64,000 nucleotides of DNA, taken from NCBI RefSeq assembly GCF_000721235.1, contig NZ_JOFH01000024.1, positions 39,746 through 103,745 of the forward strand. The letters are read 5' to 3'. Both the position numbers and the translations under genes were made by a program. Below, piece by piece: positions 26,485-34,266 of the stretch. The stretch's first letter is position 1; the number at the start of each line of letters is the position of its first letter. Below the pieces are notes generated by a model, which was not told where the DNA came from, ran no database searches, and saw only the letters and a list, made by a program, of their open reading frames with translations. The DNA comes from Streptomyces olivaceus. GTDB taxonomy: Bacteria; Actinomycetota; Actinomycetes; Streptomycetales; Streptomycetaceae.

Positions 26485-27903
26485 ATGTTCGATCCGGTCA
26501 TAGCGCCCAGCGGTACGCTGCTCGGCCTGCTCCAGCGGGGTCGCGGCGACGGCACGCTGCACGCGCTCACCGCCCCGCGCCCCGAGGCGCTGGCGGCGCT
26601 GAACCACTGCGTGCTCCACGACCCCCGCCACGACTGGCAGGTCGAGAACCGCTCCCTCTACTACGCCCGCCTCTACCTCGACCTGAACGGCGAGCTGGAC
26701 GCGATCGAGGCCCATCTCTTCGACCCCGAGGACGTCCTGGACGCCGACGAGTCGCGCACCGGCCTCGCCCTCGCCGTCCTCGGCCACCTCGCCTCGTACG
26801 GCAGGCTGGACGCCCTCCAACTGCTGCGCCGGTACGCCGCGCACGGCGTCAACTGGGCCTGGGCCCTGGACGAACTGGCGCTGCGCGACGACGACGCCGG
26901 ACTGCGCGCCCTCGCTGCGCCGGTCCTGGCCCGCTTTCCGCGCGACCCCGAGGGAGAGGCCGAACTGGCCGTCGCCGTGCGGGACGCCTTCGAGCCCCGG
27001 CCCTGGCGCCTGTGGGCCGACGACCCCCGCGAATCGATCGCCACGCGCGTGCGTGCCGCCCAGGAGACGGGCTGTTTCGACCGCTGGCAGCGGCAGCTGA
27101 ACCCCACCGGCCCGCGTCCCGGCTGGAGCGTGCGGGCCGTCTTCGACTGGGCCGACCAGGGCATCGGGCGCGGTACCCCGCTCCACGTGCCCGCCGCCCG
27201 CTGCCTTCTCGCCGTCGCCGGTCCCGAAGACCGGCCGGAGATCCTCGAAGCCGCGCGCTTCGGCACCGAGGGCGCCCGCTGCACCGCCCTGCACTACCTC
27301 GCCGACGGCAACGACCCGGACGCCCTCGCACTGATCGAGGCCGCCGTGGCCGCCGGCTCCGGCCCGGTCGTGGAGGCCGCCGTGGCCGCCTACGAGCGCA
27401 TGCGCAGCCTCGCCGCCGTCGACCGGGCCCGCGGCTGGGTGCACCGGCCCGACGCCCTGGGCGCCGCCGCCGGGCGGGTGCTCGCCTGCCGGGGCGCCGC
27501 GCAGGACCGCGACCTGGTCCTCGCCGCGCTGCGGGAGGCCGTACGCGGGGAAGGCCCCGACGCGCCGACCCTGTGGACCCTCGTCGACGGCACCGGACGG
27601 CTCGGCATCGCCTGCGCCGCCCCCGTACTGCGCCACGTCTACCGCGAGACCGCCTCCTCCCATCTGCGCGGCCGGGCTGCCCGCGCCCTCGCCGCCACCG
27701 ATCCCTCCTTCGCCGCCGGCTTCGCCATCGAGTGCCTGTGGGACTGCGAGGAGACCACCCGAGAGGTCGCCGCCCGCCACGCCGAGACCGGCGACAACCG
27801 CGTCGTCGAACGGCTGCGCAGGCTCGCCGCCGATCCGGCCGAGGAGGACGAGGTCCAGACGGCCGTACGCAGCCGCTTCGGACCGGACGCCCCCGCCGTC
27901 TGA
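26485..27903 (+). CDS. HEAT-repeat protein
   Basis: A 472-aa protein of helical HEAT/PBS-lyase-like repeats along its length (for example ARCTALHYLADGNDPDALALIEAAV, HLRGRAARALAATDPSFAAGFAIECL, TTREVAARHAETGDNRVVERLRRLA). ATG 26485 is chosen since the repeat fold begins just after MFDPVIAPSGTLLGLLQRG; the frame is open further upstream but that part is non-conserved in appearance. No catalytic motif. It probably acts as a scaffold; partner unknown. A 10-bp stem terminator follows. Confidence 0.85.
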   Translation: MFDPVIAPSGTLLGLLQRGRGDGTLHALTAPRPEALAALNHCVLHDPRHDWQVENRSLYYARLYLDLNGELDAIEAHLFDPEDVLDADESRTGLALAVLGHLASYGRLDALQLLRRYAAHGVNWAWALDELALRDDDAGLRALAAPVLARFPRDPEGEAELAVAVRDAFEPRPWRLWADDPRESIATRVRAAQETGCFDRWQRQLNPTGPRPGWSVRAVFDWADQGIGRGTPLHVPAARCLLAVAGPEDRPEILEAARFGTEGARCTALHYLADGNDPDALALIEAAVAAGSGPVVEAAVAAYERMRSLAAVDRARGWVHRPDALGAAAGRVLACRGAAQDRDLVLAALREAVRGEGPDAPTLWTLVDGTGRLGIACAAPVLRHVYRETASSHLRGRAARALAATDPSFAAGFAIECLWDCEETTREVAARHAETGDNRVVERLRRLAADPAEEDEVQTAVRSRFGPDAPAV

Positions 27904-27912
27904 GAGACTCAC

Positions 27913-27970
27913 CGGACCCGCCGGACCCACCCGCCCCGTCGGACTCGCCGACCGGGCGTGGGCGGGTCCG
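27913..27970 (+). terminator. Terminator after the HEAT-repeat gene
   Basis: CGGACCCGCC (27913-27922) pairs with GGCGGGTCCG (27961-27970); the loop contains a second stem GTCGG/CCGAC. Confidence 0.5.
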
Positions 27971-28318
27971 CACCGGGCGGTGGGTCGGCAGGGGCTTGTA
28001 CCGCGTGGTGGACGGTTACTGGCGGCGCGGCGGACCGCTGGAGGGCTGCCCCCGCGGCACACGGTTACGGATCCGTTCCCGCGCGGAGGGCGGGTGCGGG
28101 TCTGGTGACGGTGGCCGGCGGGCAGGCGGCCGTGTCGTACGGGCACGGCTCCGCGCGGGCACGCGGACCCCTCCGCATGAACGACTGATGGCCCCTCGGC
28201 CAGCCGGGCGTGGCCGGTGACCGACCCTTTCGCAGGGCCGTGCAACGCTCATGGGCCGTTCCCCGCCCGGAAAGATCGACGTTGACGCGAGCACGTCCAG
28301 TGCGGCGACAACACCGGT
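27971..28318 (+). other. Gene-free region before the glycosyltransferase operon
   Basis: About 350 bp with no convincing ORF. TTGACG at 28282-28287 is a candidate -35 for the operon. No ribosome site precedes ATG 28319, so the first gene may be leaderless. Confidence 0.4.
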
Positions 28319-29446
28319 ATGCGTGTCGTCATCGTGACCGAGTCCTTTCCCCCCGATGTGAACGGCGTCGCCCACTGCGCGCTCCAGACCGCCCGGCACC
28401 TCACCGACCGCGGCCACGACTGCCTTGTCGTCGCGCCGGCCACCGCCGCCGGCGGCCCGGCGGACGCGTCCGCCCCGTGCCCGGTCGTCCGGGTCCCCTC
28501 CCTCCCGCTCCCCGGCTACCCCCAGGTCCGCGTCGCCCTGCCCAGCCGGCGCGTCGCCGCCGCCATCGCCGAGCACCGCGCGGACGTCGTCCACCTGGCC
28601 AGTCCCTTCGTCCTCGGCGTCCGGGGCATGGCCGCCGCCGCCCGGCTCGGCGTTCCCGCCGTGGCCGTCTACCAGACCGACCTCGCCGGATACGCCCGTA
28701 CGTACATGGGGGCCGGCGAGGCCGCCGCCTGGCGCCGTATCCGCTCCGTGCACTCCGCCGCCGAACTCACCCTGGCCCCCTCCAGCGCCGCCCTGCGCGA
28801 CCTGCGGGCCCACGGGGTGCCCCGGGTCGAGCTGTGGCCCCGCGGAGTGGACACCGTCCGTTTCCGGCCCGGCCGGCGTGACGAGGCGCTGCGCCGCGAA
28901 CTCGCGCCGAACGGCGAGCTGATCGTCGGCTACGTCGGCCGCCTCGCCCCCGAGAAGCAGGTCGAACTGCTCTCCGGCGCCTGCGCCCTGGACGGCGTGC
29001 GCGTCGTGGTCGTCGGGGACGGACCCAGTCGGCCGGGACTGGAGGCCGCGCTGCCGGGCGCGGTCTTCCTCGGCCGCCGCACCGGAGACGACCTCGCCCG
29101 GGTCTTCGCCTCCCTGGACGTCTTCGCGCACACCGGCCCCTTCGAGACCTTCTGCCAGACGGTGCAGGAGGCCATGGCCAGCGGCGTGCCCGTCGTCGCG
29201 CCCGCCGCGGGCGGCCCGCTGGACCTCGTCGCCCACGGACGCACCGGCCTGCTGGTGCCGCCGCGCGACGCGGACGCGGTACGGGACGCGGTGTGGTCCC
29301 TGACGGCGGATCCCGACCTGCGCGCCGCGTACGGGGCGGCCGGCCGGGCCGCCGTCGAGCAACGCACCTGGGCGGCCGTCGGCGACCGGCTGATCGGTCA
29401 CTACACGGACGTGCTCGCCGCGCGGAAGGCGGTGCTGGCGGCATGA
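28319..29446 (+). CDS. GT4 glycosyltransferase (MgtA/PimB-like)
   Basis: A 375-aa GT-B enzyme. The N-terminal acceptor domain begins MRVVIVTESFPPDVNGVA with YQTDLAGYA, as in GDP-mannose-dependent alpha-mannosyltransferases (MgtA/PimB). The C-terminal donor domain has GYVGRLAPEKQVE and the E-x7-E motif region PFETFCQTVQEAMASGVPVV. No Shine-Dalgarno is seen before ATG 28319. Its stop overlaps the next start (ATGA, 29443-29446). It likely builds a mannosylated glycolipid or surface glycan; the exact acceptor is unknown. Confidence 0.92.
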   Translation: MRVVIVTESFPPDVNGVAHCALQTARHLTDRGHDCLVVAPATAAGGPADASAPCPVVRVPSLPLPGYPQVRVALPSRRVAAAIAEHRADVVHLASPFVLGVRGMAAAARLGVPAVAVYQTDLAGYARTYMGAGEAAAWRRIRSVHSAAELTLAPSSAALRDLRAHGVPRVELWPRGVDTVRFRPGRRDEALRRELAPNGELIVGYVGRLAPEKQVELLSGACALDGVRVVVVGDGPSRPGLEAALPGAVFLGRRTGDDLARVFASLDVFAHTGPFETFCQTVQEAMASGVPVVAPAAGGPLDLVAHGRTGLLVPPRDADAVRDAVWSLTADPDLRAAYGAAGRAAVEQRTWAAVGDRLIGHYTDVLAARKAVLAA

Positions 29447-30603
29447 ACGCGCTGCGCATCGTCCGGCTCGCCAACTTCGTCGCTCCCGCCTCCGGGGGCC
29501 TGCGCACCGCGCTGCGCGAGCTGGGCCGCGGATACCGGGCGGCGGGACACGACCCCGTCCTCGTCGTCCCCGGCGCCCACGCCGACGACCGGGAGACCGA
29601 GCAGGGCAGGGTGATCACGCTCCCCGGGCCGCTGCTGCCCGGCACCGGCGGCTACCGCCTCCTGACCGGCAGCCGGCAGGTGGCCGCCCTGCTGGAGGAG
29701 CTGGCCCCCGACCGCCTGGAGGTGGCCGACCGCACGACCCTGCGCTGGACCGGCAGGTGGGCCCGGCGGGCCAGGGTCCCCGCAGTGATGGTCTCCCACG
29801 AGACCGCCGACGGGGTCCTGCGCACCTGGGGCCTGCCCGAGCCCGCGGCCCGGCGCGCCGCCGACGCCCTCAACATCCGTACGGCACACAGCTACGCGCG
29901 CGTGGTGTGCACCACGGAGTTCGCCGCGCGCGAGTTCGTCCGCATCGGTGCGCGCAACGTCGTACGCGCGCCCCTGGGCGTCGACCTGGCCGGGCGGCAC
30001 CCGGCGCTGCACGACCCCCGGCTGCGCGCCCGGTACGCCCGCGCGGACGAGACCCTGCTGGTGATGTGCTCCAGGCTGTCCGTGGAGAAGCGGCCCGGTA
30101 CGGCGTTCGACGCGCTCGACGCGCTGCGACGGCGCGGCGGGCGCGCGGCACTGGTGGTGGCCGGGGACGGTCCGCTGCGTCCGCGGCTCGAACAGCGGGC
30201 GCGGGAGCGGGCACTACCGGTGACCTTCCTGGGGCACCTCGCCGACCCCGGAGCGCTCGGCGTGCTCCAGGCCAGTGCCGACGTGTGCCTGGCGCCCGGT
30301 CCGGCCGAGACCTTCGGGCTCGCGGCGCTGGAGGCGATGGCGTCCGGCACGCCGGTGGTGGCCAGCGCGTCGTCGGCGCTGTCCGAGGTGATCGGCTCCG
30401 CCGGGGCCGTCGCCGCCGACCATGGCGAGGCGTTCGCGGACGCCGTGGAGCTGGTCCTCGCACGCGGGGAGGCGGACCGGCGCGGGGCGGCACGCGCGCG
30501 TGCCGAGTGCTTCGGCTGGGACGCGGCGGTCGAGGCCTTCCTGGGCGCGCACGACGCGACGCTGCCCACCCGTCCCGCGCTGCTGCCGGGGGCCGCCCCG
30601 TGA
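29443..30603 (+). CDS. GT4 glycosyltransferase (second)
   Basis: A 386-aa GT-B enzyme starting within the previous stop codon. MNALRIVRLANFVAPASGGLRTALRELG is a GT4 acceptor-domain start (GG motif), and CSRLSVEKRPGTAFDAL plus AETFGLAALEAMASGTPVVAS form the donor domain with E-x7-E. It is translationally coupled on both sides (ATGA upstream, GTGA downstream), implying that the two transferases and the hydrolase work on one product. Donor sugar is inferred to be GDP-mannose or UDP-sugar from the family only. Confidence 0.92.
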   Translation: MNALRIVRLANFVAPASGGLRTALRELGRGYRAAGHDPVLVVPGAHADDRETEQGRVITLPGPLLPGTGGYRLLTGSRQVAALLEELAPDRLEVADRTTLRWTGRWARRARVPAVMVSHETADGVLRTWGLPEPAARRAADALNIRTAHSYARVVCTTEFAAREFVRIGARNVVRAPLGVDLAGRHPALHDPRLRARYARADETLLVMCSRLSVEKRPGTAFDALDALRRRGGRAALVVAGDGPLRPRLEQRARERALPVTFLGHLADPGALGVLQASADVCLAPGPAETFGLAALEAMASGTPVVASASSALSEVIGSAGAVAADHGEAFADAVELVLARGEADRRGAARARAECFGWDAAVEAFLGAHDATLPTRPALLPGAAP

Positions 30604-31448
30604 GACGCCTGCGTTTCGTCGCCCTCGGCGACTCGCTGACCGAGGGCGTGGGCGACCCGGTGGGCGACCGGTGGCGCGGCTGGGCCGCGCTCCTCGCCGC
30701 CGGGCTCGCCGAGGAGCCCGTCGATTTCACCAACCTCGCCCGCAGCGGTGCGCAGACCCGGGACGTCGCCGAGCGGCAGCTGCCCGCCTGCCTCGCGCTG
30801 CGGCCCGACCTCGTGTCCGTCGTCGTCGGCGTCAACGACACCCTGCGCCGCACCTTCGACCTCGGCGCCGTCGCCACGCGGCTCGACACGGTGTACGCCG
30901 CCTGCGCCGGGCGGGGCGCCCTGCTGCTCACGGCGTGCCTGCCGGACCCCGGGGCGATGCTGGGGCTGCCGGCCGCGCTCGCCCGGCCGCTGGCCCGGCG
31001 GCAGCGCGCGGTCAACGCCGTGGTCCACGCCCTGTCCGCCCGGTACGGGGCCGTGCACCTGCACGTGTGCGAGGGCGACTGGATCACGGACCGCGCCCTG
31101 TGGAGCGCGGACCGGCTGCACCCCGGCGAGCGCGGCCACCGCAGGCTGGCCCTGCGCTTCCACGAACTGCTCGCCGAGGACGGCACCGCCACCGGTCCCG
31201 CGCCCTCGCCCGACGCCTCGTCACCCGCGCCCGGCCGGGCGGCCGGCCTGTGGTGGCTGGCCACCTCGGGCACCGGCTGGGTCGCCCGGCGCTGCACGGA
31301 CCTGCTGCCCCAGCTCCTCGCCCTGGCCGCCGACGAACTGCGTCACCGCGCGCGCGGGACGACCGCCCGGCTCGACCTGCGCACCAGCACCGCGATCTCC
31401 ACCGCCCTCGCGGCACTGACGACGACGGAACGGCAGGAGGCGGCCTGA
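30600..31448 (+). CDS. SGNH/GDSL hydrolase
   Basis: A 282-aa hydrolase starting GTG 30600 (GTGA overlap). Block I RFVALGDSLTEGVGDP (nucleophile Ser), block II NLARSGAQ, block III VVGVNDTLR and block V SADRLHPGERGH (Asp-x-x-His) are all present. It has no signal peptide, so is likely cytoplasmic. The last about 80 residues include LWWLATSGTGWVARRCTDLLPQLLALAADELRHR, which might associate with the membrane. Coupled to two glycosyltransferases, it may trim acyl groups from the same glycolipid (inference). Confidence 0.92.
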   Translation: MRRLRFVALGDSLTEGVGDPVGDRWRGWAALLAAGLAEEPVDFTNLARSGAQTRDVAERQLPACLALRPDLVSVVVGVNDTLRRTFDLGAVATRLDTVYAACAGRGALLLTACLPDPGAMLGLPAALARPLARRQRAVNAVVHALSARYGAVHLHVCEGDWITDRALWSADRLHPGERGHRRLALRFHELLAEDGTATGPAPSPDASSPAPGRAAGLWWLATSGTGWVARRCTDLLPQLLALAADELRHRARGTTARLDLRTSTAISTALAALTTTERQEAA

Positions 31449-31510
31449 GGACGCCGGGCGCGCGACTGCGCAACGGGCGGGCCGGGGACGGGGGCCGGTG
31501 GGCGGGCAGC

Positions 31511-31540
31511 TTTCCACGGGGAGGTGTTTCCACGGGGAGG
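31511..31540. repeat. 14-bp direct repeat, 16-bp period
   Basis: TTTCCACGGGGAGG occurs at 31511-31524 and 31527-31540 in the 289-bp gap between the SGNH hydrolase and gntR genes. Origin unknown (slippage or binding site). Confidence 0.7.
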
Positions 31541-31701
31541 CGGCGGAGTCGCCGGCCACCAGGCGTCGGCTCACGCCCCGGCCGGCGGCGCGGCGCTCAT
31601 CGTCGCCGCCGAGGATCGTCATGATCAGCCGGGACGTCTTCGGCGGCGGCGGGACCTGCGGATCACCGTGCGGATCGATCAACGATCCCTCAATACCCTT
31701 G

Positions 31702-31730
31702 TTGTTTCGTTCTGGTTTCTGCGATTAGAT
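31702..31730 (+). promoter_or_regulatory. Leaderless promoter of the gntR gene
   Basis: TTGTTT (31702-31707), 17-bp spacer and TTAGAT (31725-31730). The start codon at 31738 is 8 nt after the -10, so transcription should begin at or next to the ATG. The region is AT-rich for this genome. Confidence 0.7.
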
Positions 31731-31737
31731 TCCGGGC

Positions 31738-32433
31738 ATGGCAGAGCAGTTGACGGGACTGGCCGACGACCGGGCCCTCCTCGGGCGCACCAGCACCGCC
31801 GAGCGGGTCTCGGACATCCTCAGGAGCCGGATAGCCGAGGGCTACTTCCCGCCCGGGACCCGGCTGTCGGAGGACAGCATCGGCGGCGCGCTCGGCGTCT
31901 CCCGCAACACCCTGCGCGAGTCGTTCCGGCTGCTCACCCACGAACGCCTCCTCGTGCACGAACTGAACCGCGGTGTCTTCGTCCGGGTGCTGACCGTCGA
32001 GGACGTGGAGGACATCTACCGCACCCGCTCCCTCGTCGAGTGCGCCGTCGTCCGCGGCCTCGGCGAGCCGCCGTACGTCCTGGACGGGCTCGCCGAAGCG
32101 GTCGAGGACGGGCGTCGCTCGGCCCGCGAGGGGGACTGGAAGGCCGTGGGCACGGCCAACATCCACTTCCACCGCGAACTGGTGGCCCTCGCCGGCAGCG
32201 AACGCACCGACGAGCTGATGCGCAGCGTCTTCGCCGAACTCCGCCTCGCCTTCCACGTCGTGGACGACCCACGGCGCCTGCACGAGCCGTACATCGCACG
32301 GAACGCGGAGCTCCTGAAGACGCTGCAGAACGGCGAGCGCGACGCGGCCGAACTGATGCTCGCGGTCTACCTCGACAACTCGCTCAAGCGGGTCGTGGAG
32401 GTCTACCTGCGCCGGGTCGGCGACGACGGGTAG
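31738..32433 (+). CDS. GntR-family regulator (FadR/FCD subfamily)
   Basis: A 231-aa repressor-type protein. The winged HTH (about 20-85) includes RVSDILRSRIAEGYFPPGTRLSED and LGVSRNTLRESFRLL; the C-terminal all-helical FCD domain (about 95-220) has the metal/ligand positions in RTRSLVECAVV, NIHFHRELVALAGS and AVYLDNSLKRV. FCD GntR proteins usually bind organic acids. It stands alone between the glycosyltransferase operon and the condensin operon; its target is not clear. The ATG appears leaderless. Confidence 0.92.
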   Translation: MAEQLTGLADDRALLGRTSTAERVSDILRSRIAEGYFPPGTRLSEDSIGGALGVSRNTLRESFRLLTHERLLVHELNRGVFVRVLTVEDVEDIYRTRSLVECAVVRGLGEPPYVLDGLAEAVEDGRRSAREGDWKAVGTANIHFHRELVALAGSERTDELMRSVFAELRLAFHVVDDPRRLHEPYIARNAELLKTLQNGERDAAELMLAVYLDNSLKRVVEVYLRRVGDDG

Positions 32434-32480
32434 CGGCGCCGGGACGCGAGCCGCGGCCACGGAGGCCGTGCCGCCCTCCT

Positions 32481-32543
32481 CCCTCTTCCGGGGACCGGGG
32501 CCTTCAGGGGGCCTTTTCCAGGGACCGGGGCCTTCCGGGGGCC
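32481..32543. repeat. 30-bp tandem repeat upstream of the condensin operon
   Basis: GGGACCGGGGCCTTC followed by A or C and GGGGGCC occurs at 32491-32513 and 32521-32543 (22 of 23 identical). The preceding 10 bp are also alike, giving an exact 30-bp period. It ends just before the promoter at 32562. Confidence 0.8.
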
Positions 32544-32561
32544 GAGGCACATCTGCGTCGT

Positions 32562-32592
32562 TTGGGTCGATGTCAGACCGAGGACCTAGTCT
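32562..32592 (+). promoter_or_regulatory. Candidate leaderless promoter of the condensin operon
   Basis: TTGGGT (32562-32567) and TAGTCT (32587-32592) with 19-bp spacing; GTG 32600 lies 8 nt after the -10 and lacks a ribosome site. Confidence 0.55.
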
Positions 32593-32599
32593 GTGCACC

Positions 32600-34126
32600 G
32601 TGACTTCGCCTGCATCGACGGACCGCGTTCCGCCCCAGCTCAGCGCGGGGCTGCGCCCCGCACCGGGCCCGGCCGCCGACGAGGGGCTGGCGCGCCGGCT
32701 GCGCGCGCTGGCCTGCACGGCGCCGCTGCACGACCTCGACGCCCGCAAGGCCAACCTCGCGGGCGAGTACTCGGTGTACGGCATGGCGGAGGTCGCCCTC
32801 GCCGCCATCGATCTCGTCACGCTGAACATGGACTTCGACACGGGCGCCGATCACGACCAGATAGTGGCCAGGCTGATCCCGCGCGTCGCCGCCCAGGCCC
32901 CGCGCCGCCCCGCCGCCGAGCACGAGCGGGTGGCCCGCTGGGTCCTGGAGAACCTGATCAACGTCGGCAGTGTCGACCGCGGCTTTCGCGCGGTGTACGG
33001 CACCTTCGGACCGGACGGCACCTACGTCCGCCGCGACTACGACTTCAAGCTCCTGGAAGAGGTCCCCGGCCCCGGCGGCACCGTCTACCTGCGCACCACC
33101 GACGAGGCGGTCAACGTCCTCGTCGGAGCCCTGGACACCGACGTCACCAGCGCCCAGATCGCCGCCGAGGTGAAGCTGGAGGTGCTGATCAGCCGGGGCC
33201 GCCTCGCCGACGCCCAGCTCGCCGCCGAGCAGGCCCGCTACCGGACCGTGCAGTACTCGGAGACCCTGCGCCGCGCCCTGGACGCCACCCGGCGCAACGT
33301 CCGCGCGGTGGACTGGCTCAGCGCCGTCCCCGACATGATCGCCGAGGCCCTCGACCACGTAGCCGACCGGTACCGGCACGAGAACGCGATCCTCACCAAC
33401 ATCCGCAAGGCCCGGGACGAGACCGAGGACCCGGAGCACAAGCGCCGCGCCGCCGAGCTGGTCGACATTGTCAAGGACTGCATCCGACGCCACACTCAGC
33501 TCCAGTCCCGTCTCCTGGAGGCCGGCCCGCTCTTCCGTGCCGAACAGGACCGGCAGGCCTTCGCCACCCCCCTGACCACGTCCGGCCTCGACCTGTACGG
33601 CCATCTCGTCGCGCCCGTCCTGCCGTTGCCCCTGGAACGCGCGCTCCGCGTCACGGACGCCTTCTTCGCCCGCGGCACCGGCCTGCGCACGCCCGTCTCC
33701 GTCCGCGTCGGCGACCTCGTCGACCTGCTCCTGACGCCGCCCGCGGAGCGCGAGCACCTGGGCGCCGAAATGCCGGAACCCGACCTGATCGCCACCCCGG
33801 ACGACAGCCGCTTCAGCGAGGAGCAGCTGGCCGCCGCCATGGAGCTGCTCGACCTGCCGCACGACGCCCCGCGCCGCCTGTCCGGACTGCTGGCCGACGC
33901 CCGCGCCCAGGACCCCGACCTGCCGTACCTCGTGGCGCTGCTGGCCGTCCACGCGGCCAGCCCGCCCGTGGGCACGGCCTACCGCCAGGGCGAGCCGAAG
34001 CTGCTCTTCGCCGTGGACGACGGCATCGAGCTGGACGACCCCGAGTTCGGCGGCGCCGACCTCGTCGTCGGCACGGCGCTCCTGGACGCGGCGGGCATGG
34101 CCGCCGACCGGACGGAGGCGGCATGA
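32600..34126 (+). CDS. Kleisin-like condensin subunit (MksF/JetA-like)
   Basis: A 508-aa mainly helical protein, first of the condensin-type operon. GTG 32600 is preferred because a -10 lies 8 nt upstream; an ATG at 32570 without ribosome site is the alternative. The N-terminal part (about 35-230) looks like a winged-helix plus helical domain (YGMAEVALAAIDLVTLNMD, GRLADAQLAAEQARYRTVQYSETLRRALDATRRNV), followed by a long helical bundle and a C-terminal region rich in short acidic motifs. In size, order and helical layout it fits the MksF/MukF/JetA subunit, which bridges the SMC heads. Identification rests mostly on operon context. Confidence 0.75.
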   Translation: MTSPASTDRVPPQLSAGLRPAPGPAADEGLARRLRALACTAPLHDLDARKANLAGEYSVYGMAEVALAAIDLVTLNMDFDTGADHDQIVARLIPRVAAQAPRRPAAEHERVARWVLENLINVGSVDRGFRAVYGTFGPDGTYVRRDYDFKLLEEVPGPGGTVYLRTTDEAVNVLVGALDTDVTSAQIAAEVKLEVLISRGRLADAQLAAEQARYRTVQYSETLRRALDATRRNVRAVDWLSAVPDMIAEALDHVADRYRHENAILTNIRKARDETEDPEHKRRAAELVDIVKDCIRRHTQLQSRLLEAGPLFRAEQDRQAFATPLTTSGLDLYGHLVAPVLPLPLERALRVTDAFFARGTGLRTPVSVRVGDLVDLLLTPPAEREHLGAEMPEPDLIATPDDSRFSEEQLAAAMELLDLPHDAPRRLSGLLADARAQDPDLPYLVALLAVHAASPPVGTAYRQGEPKLLFAVDDGIELDDPEFGGADLVVGTALLDAAGMAADRTEAA

Positions 34127-34266
34127 CGGGCCCGCACCACCGCACCCGGGCCCGCGACCACCGGGACCGGCACCGGGCCGGGGACCGGCGACCGCACGGC
34201 ACCGGCCCGAGCACCCGGCACCAACCCCCACACCAGCACCAGCACAGCGAGGAGTACCGACCGTGA
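34123..34266 (+). CDS. 47-aa His/Arg-rich micro-ORF between condensin subunits
   Basis: ATG 34123 overlaps the stop of the kleisin-like gene (ATGA) and its own TGA overlaps the next start (GTGA, 34263-34266). This 4-bp coupling at both ends argues that ribosomes pass through it. The product has 9 His and 10 Arg in 47 residues and no hydrophobic core (MTGPHHRTRARDHR start). It contains the ribosome site GAGGAG for the next gene. It may be a metal- or nucleic-acid-binding peptide, or only a spacer that keeps translation coupled. Confidence 0.45.
   Translation: MTGPHHRTRARDHRDRHRAGDRRPHGTGPSTRHQPPHQHQHSEEYRP

Noticed and set aside
27904..28318. Small ORFs of 60-76 codons in the gap
   Set aside because: Low-complexity Gly/Ala/Arg translations, no ribosome sites, no recognisable motif.
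32481..32543. CRISPR-like repeat
   Set aside because: Only two copies, spacer too short (7 bp) and similar, no cas genes.
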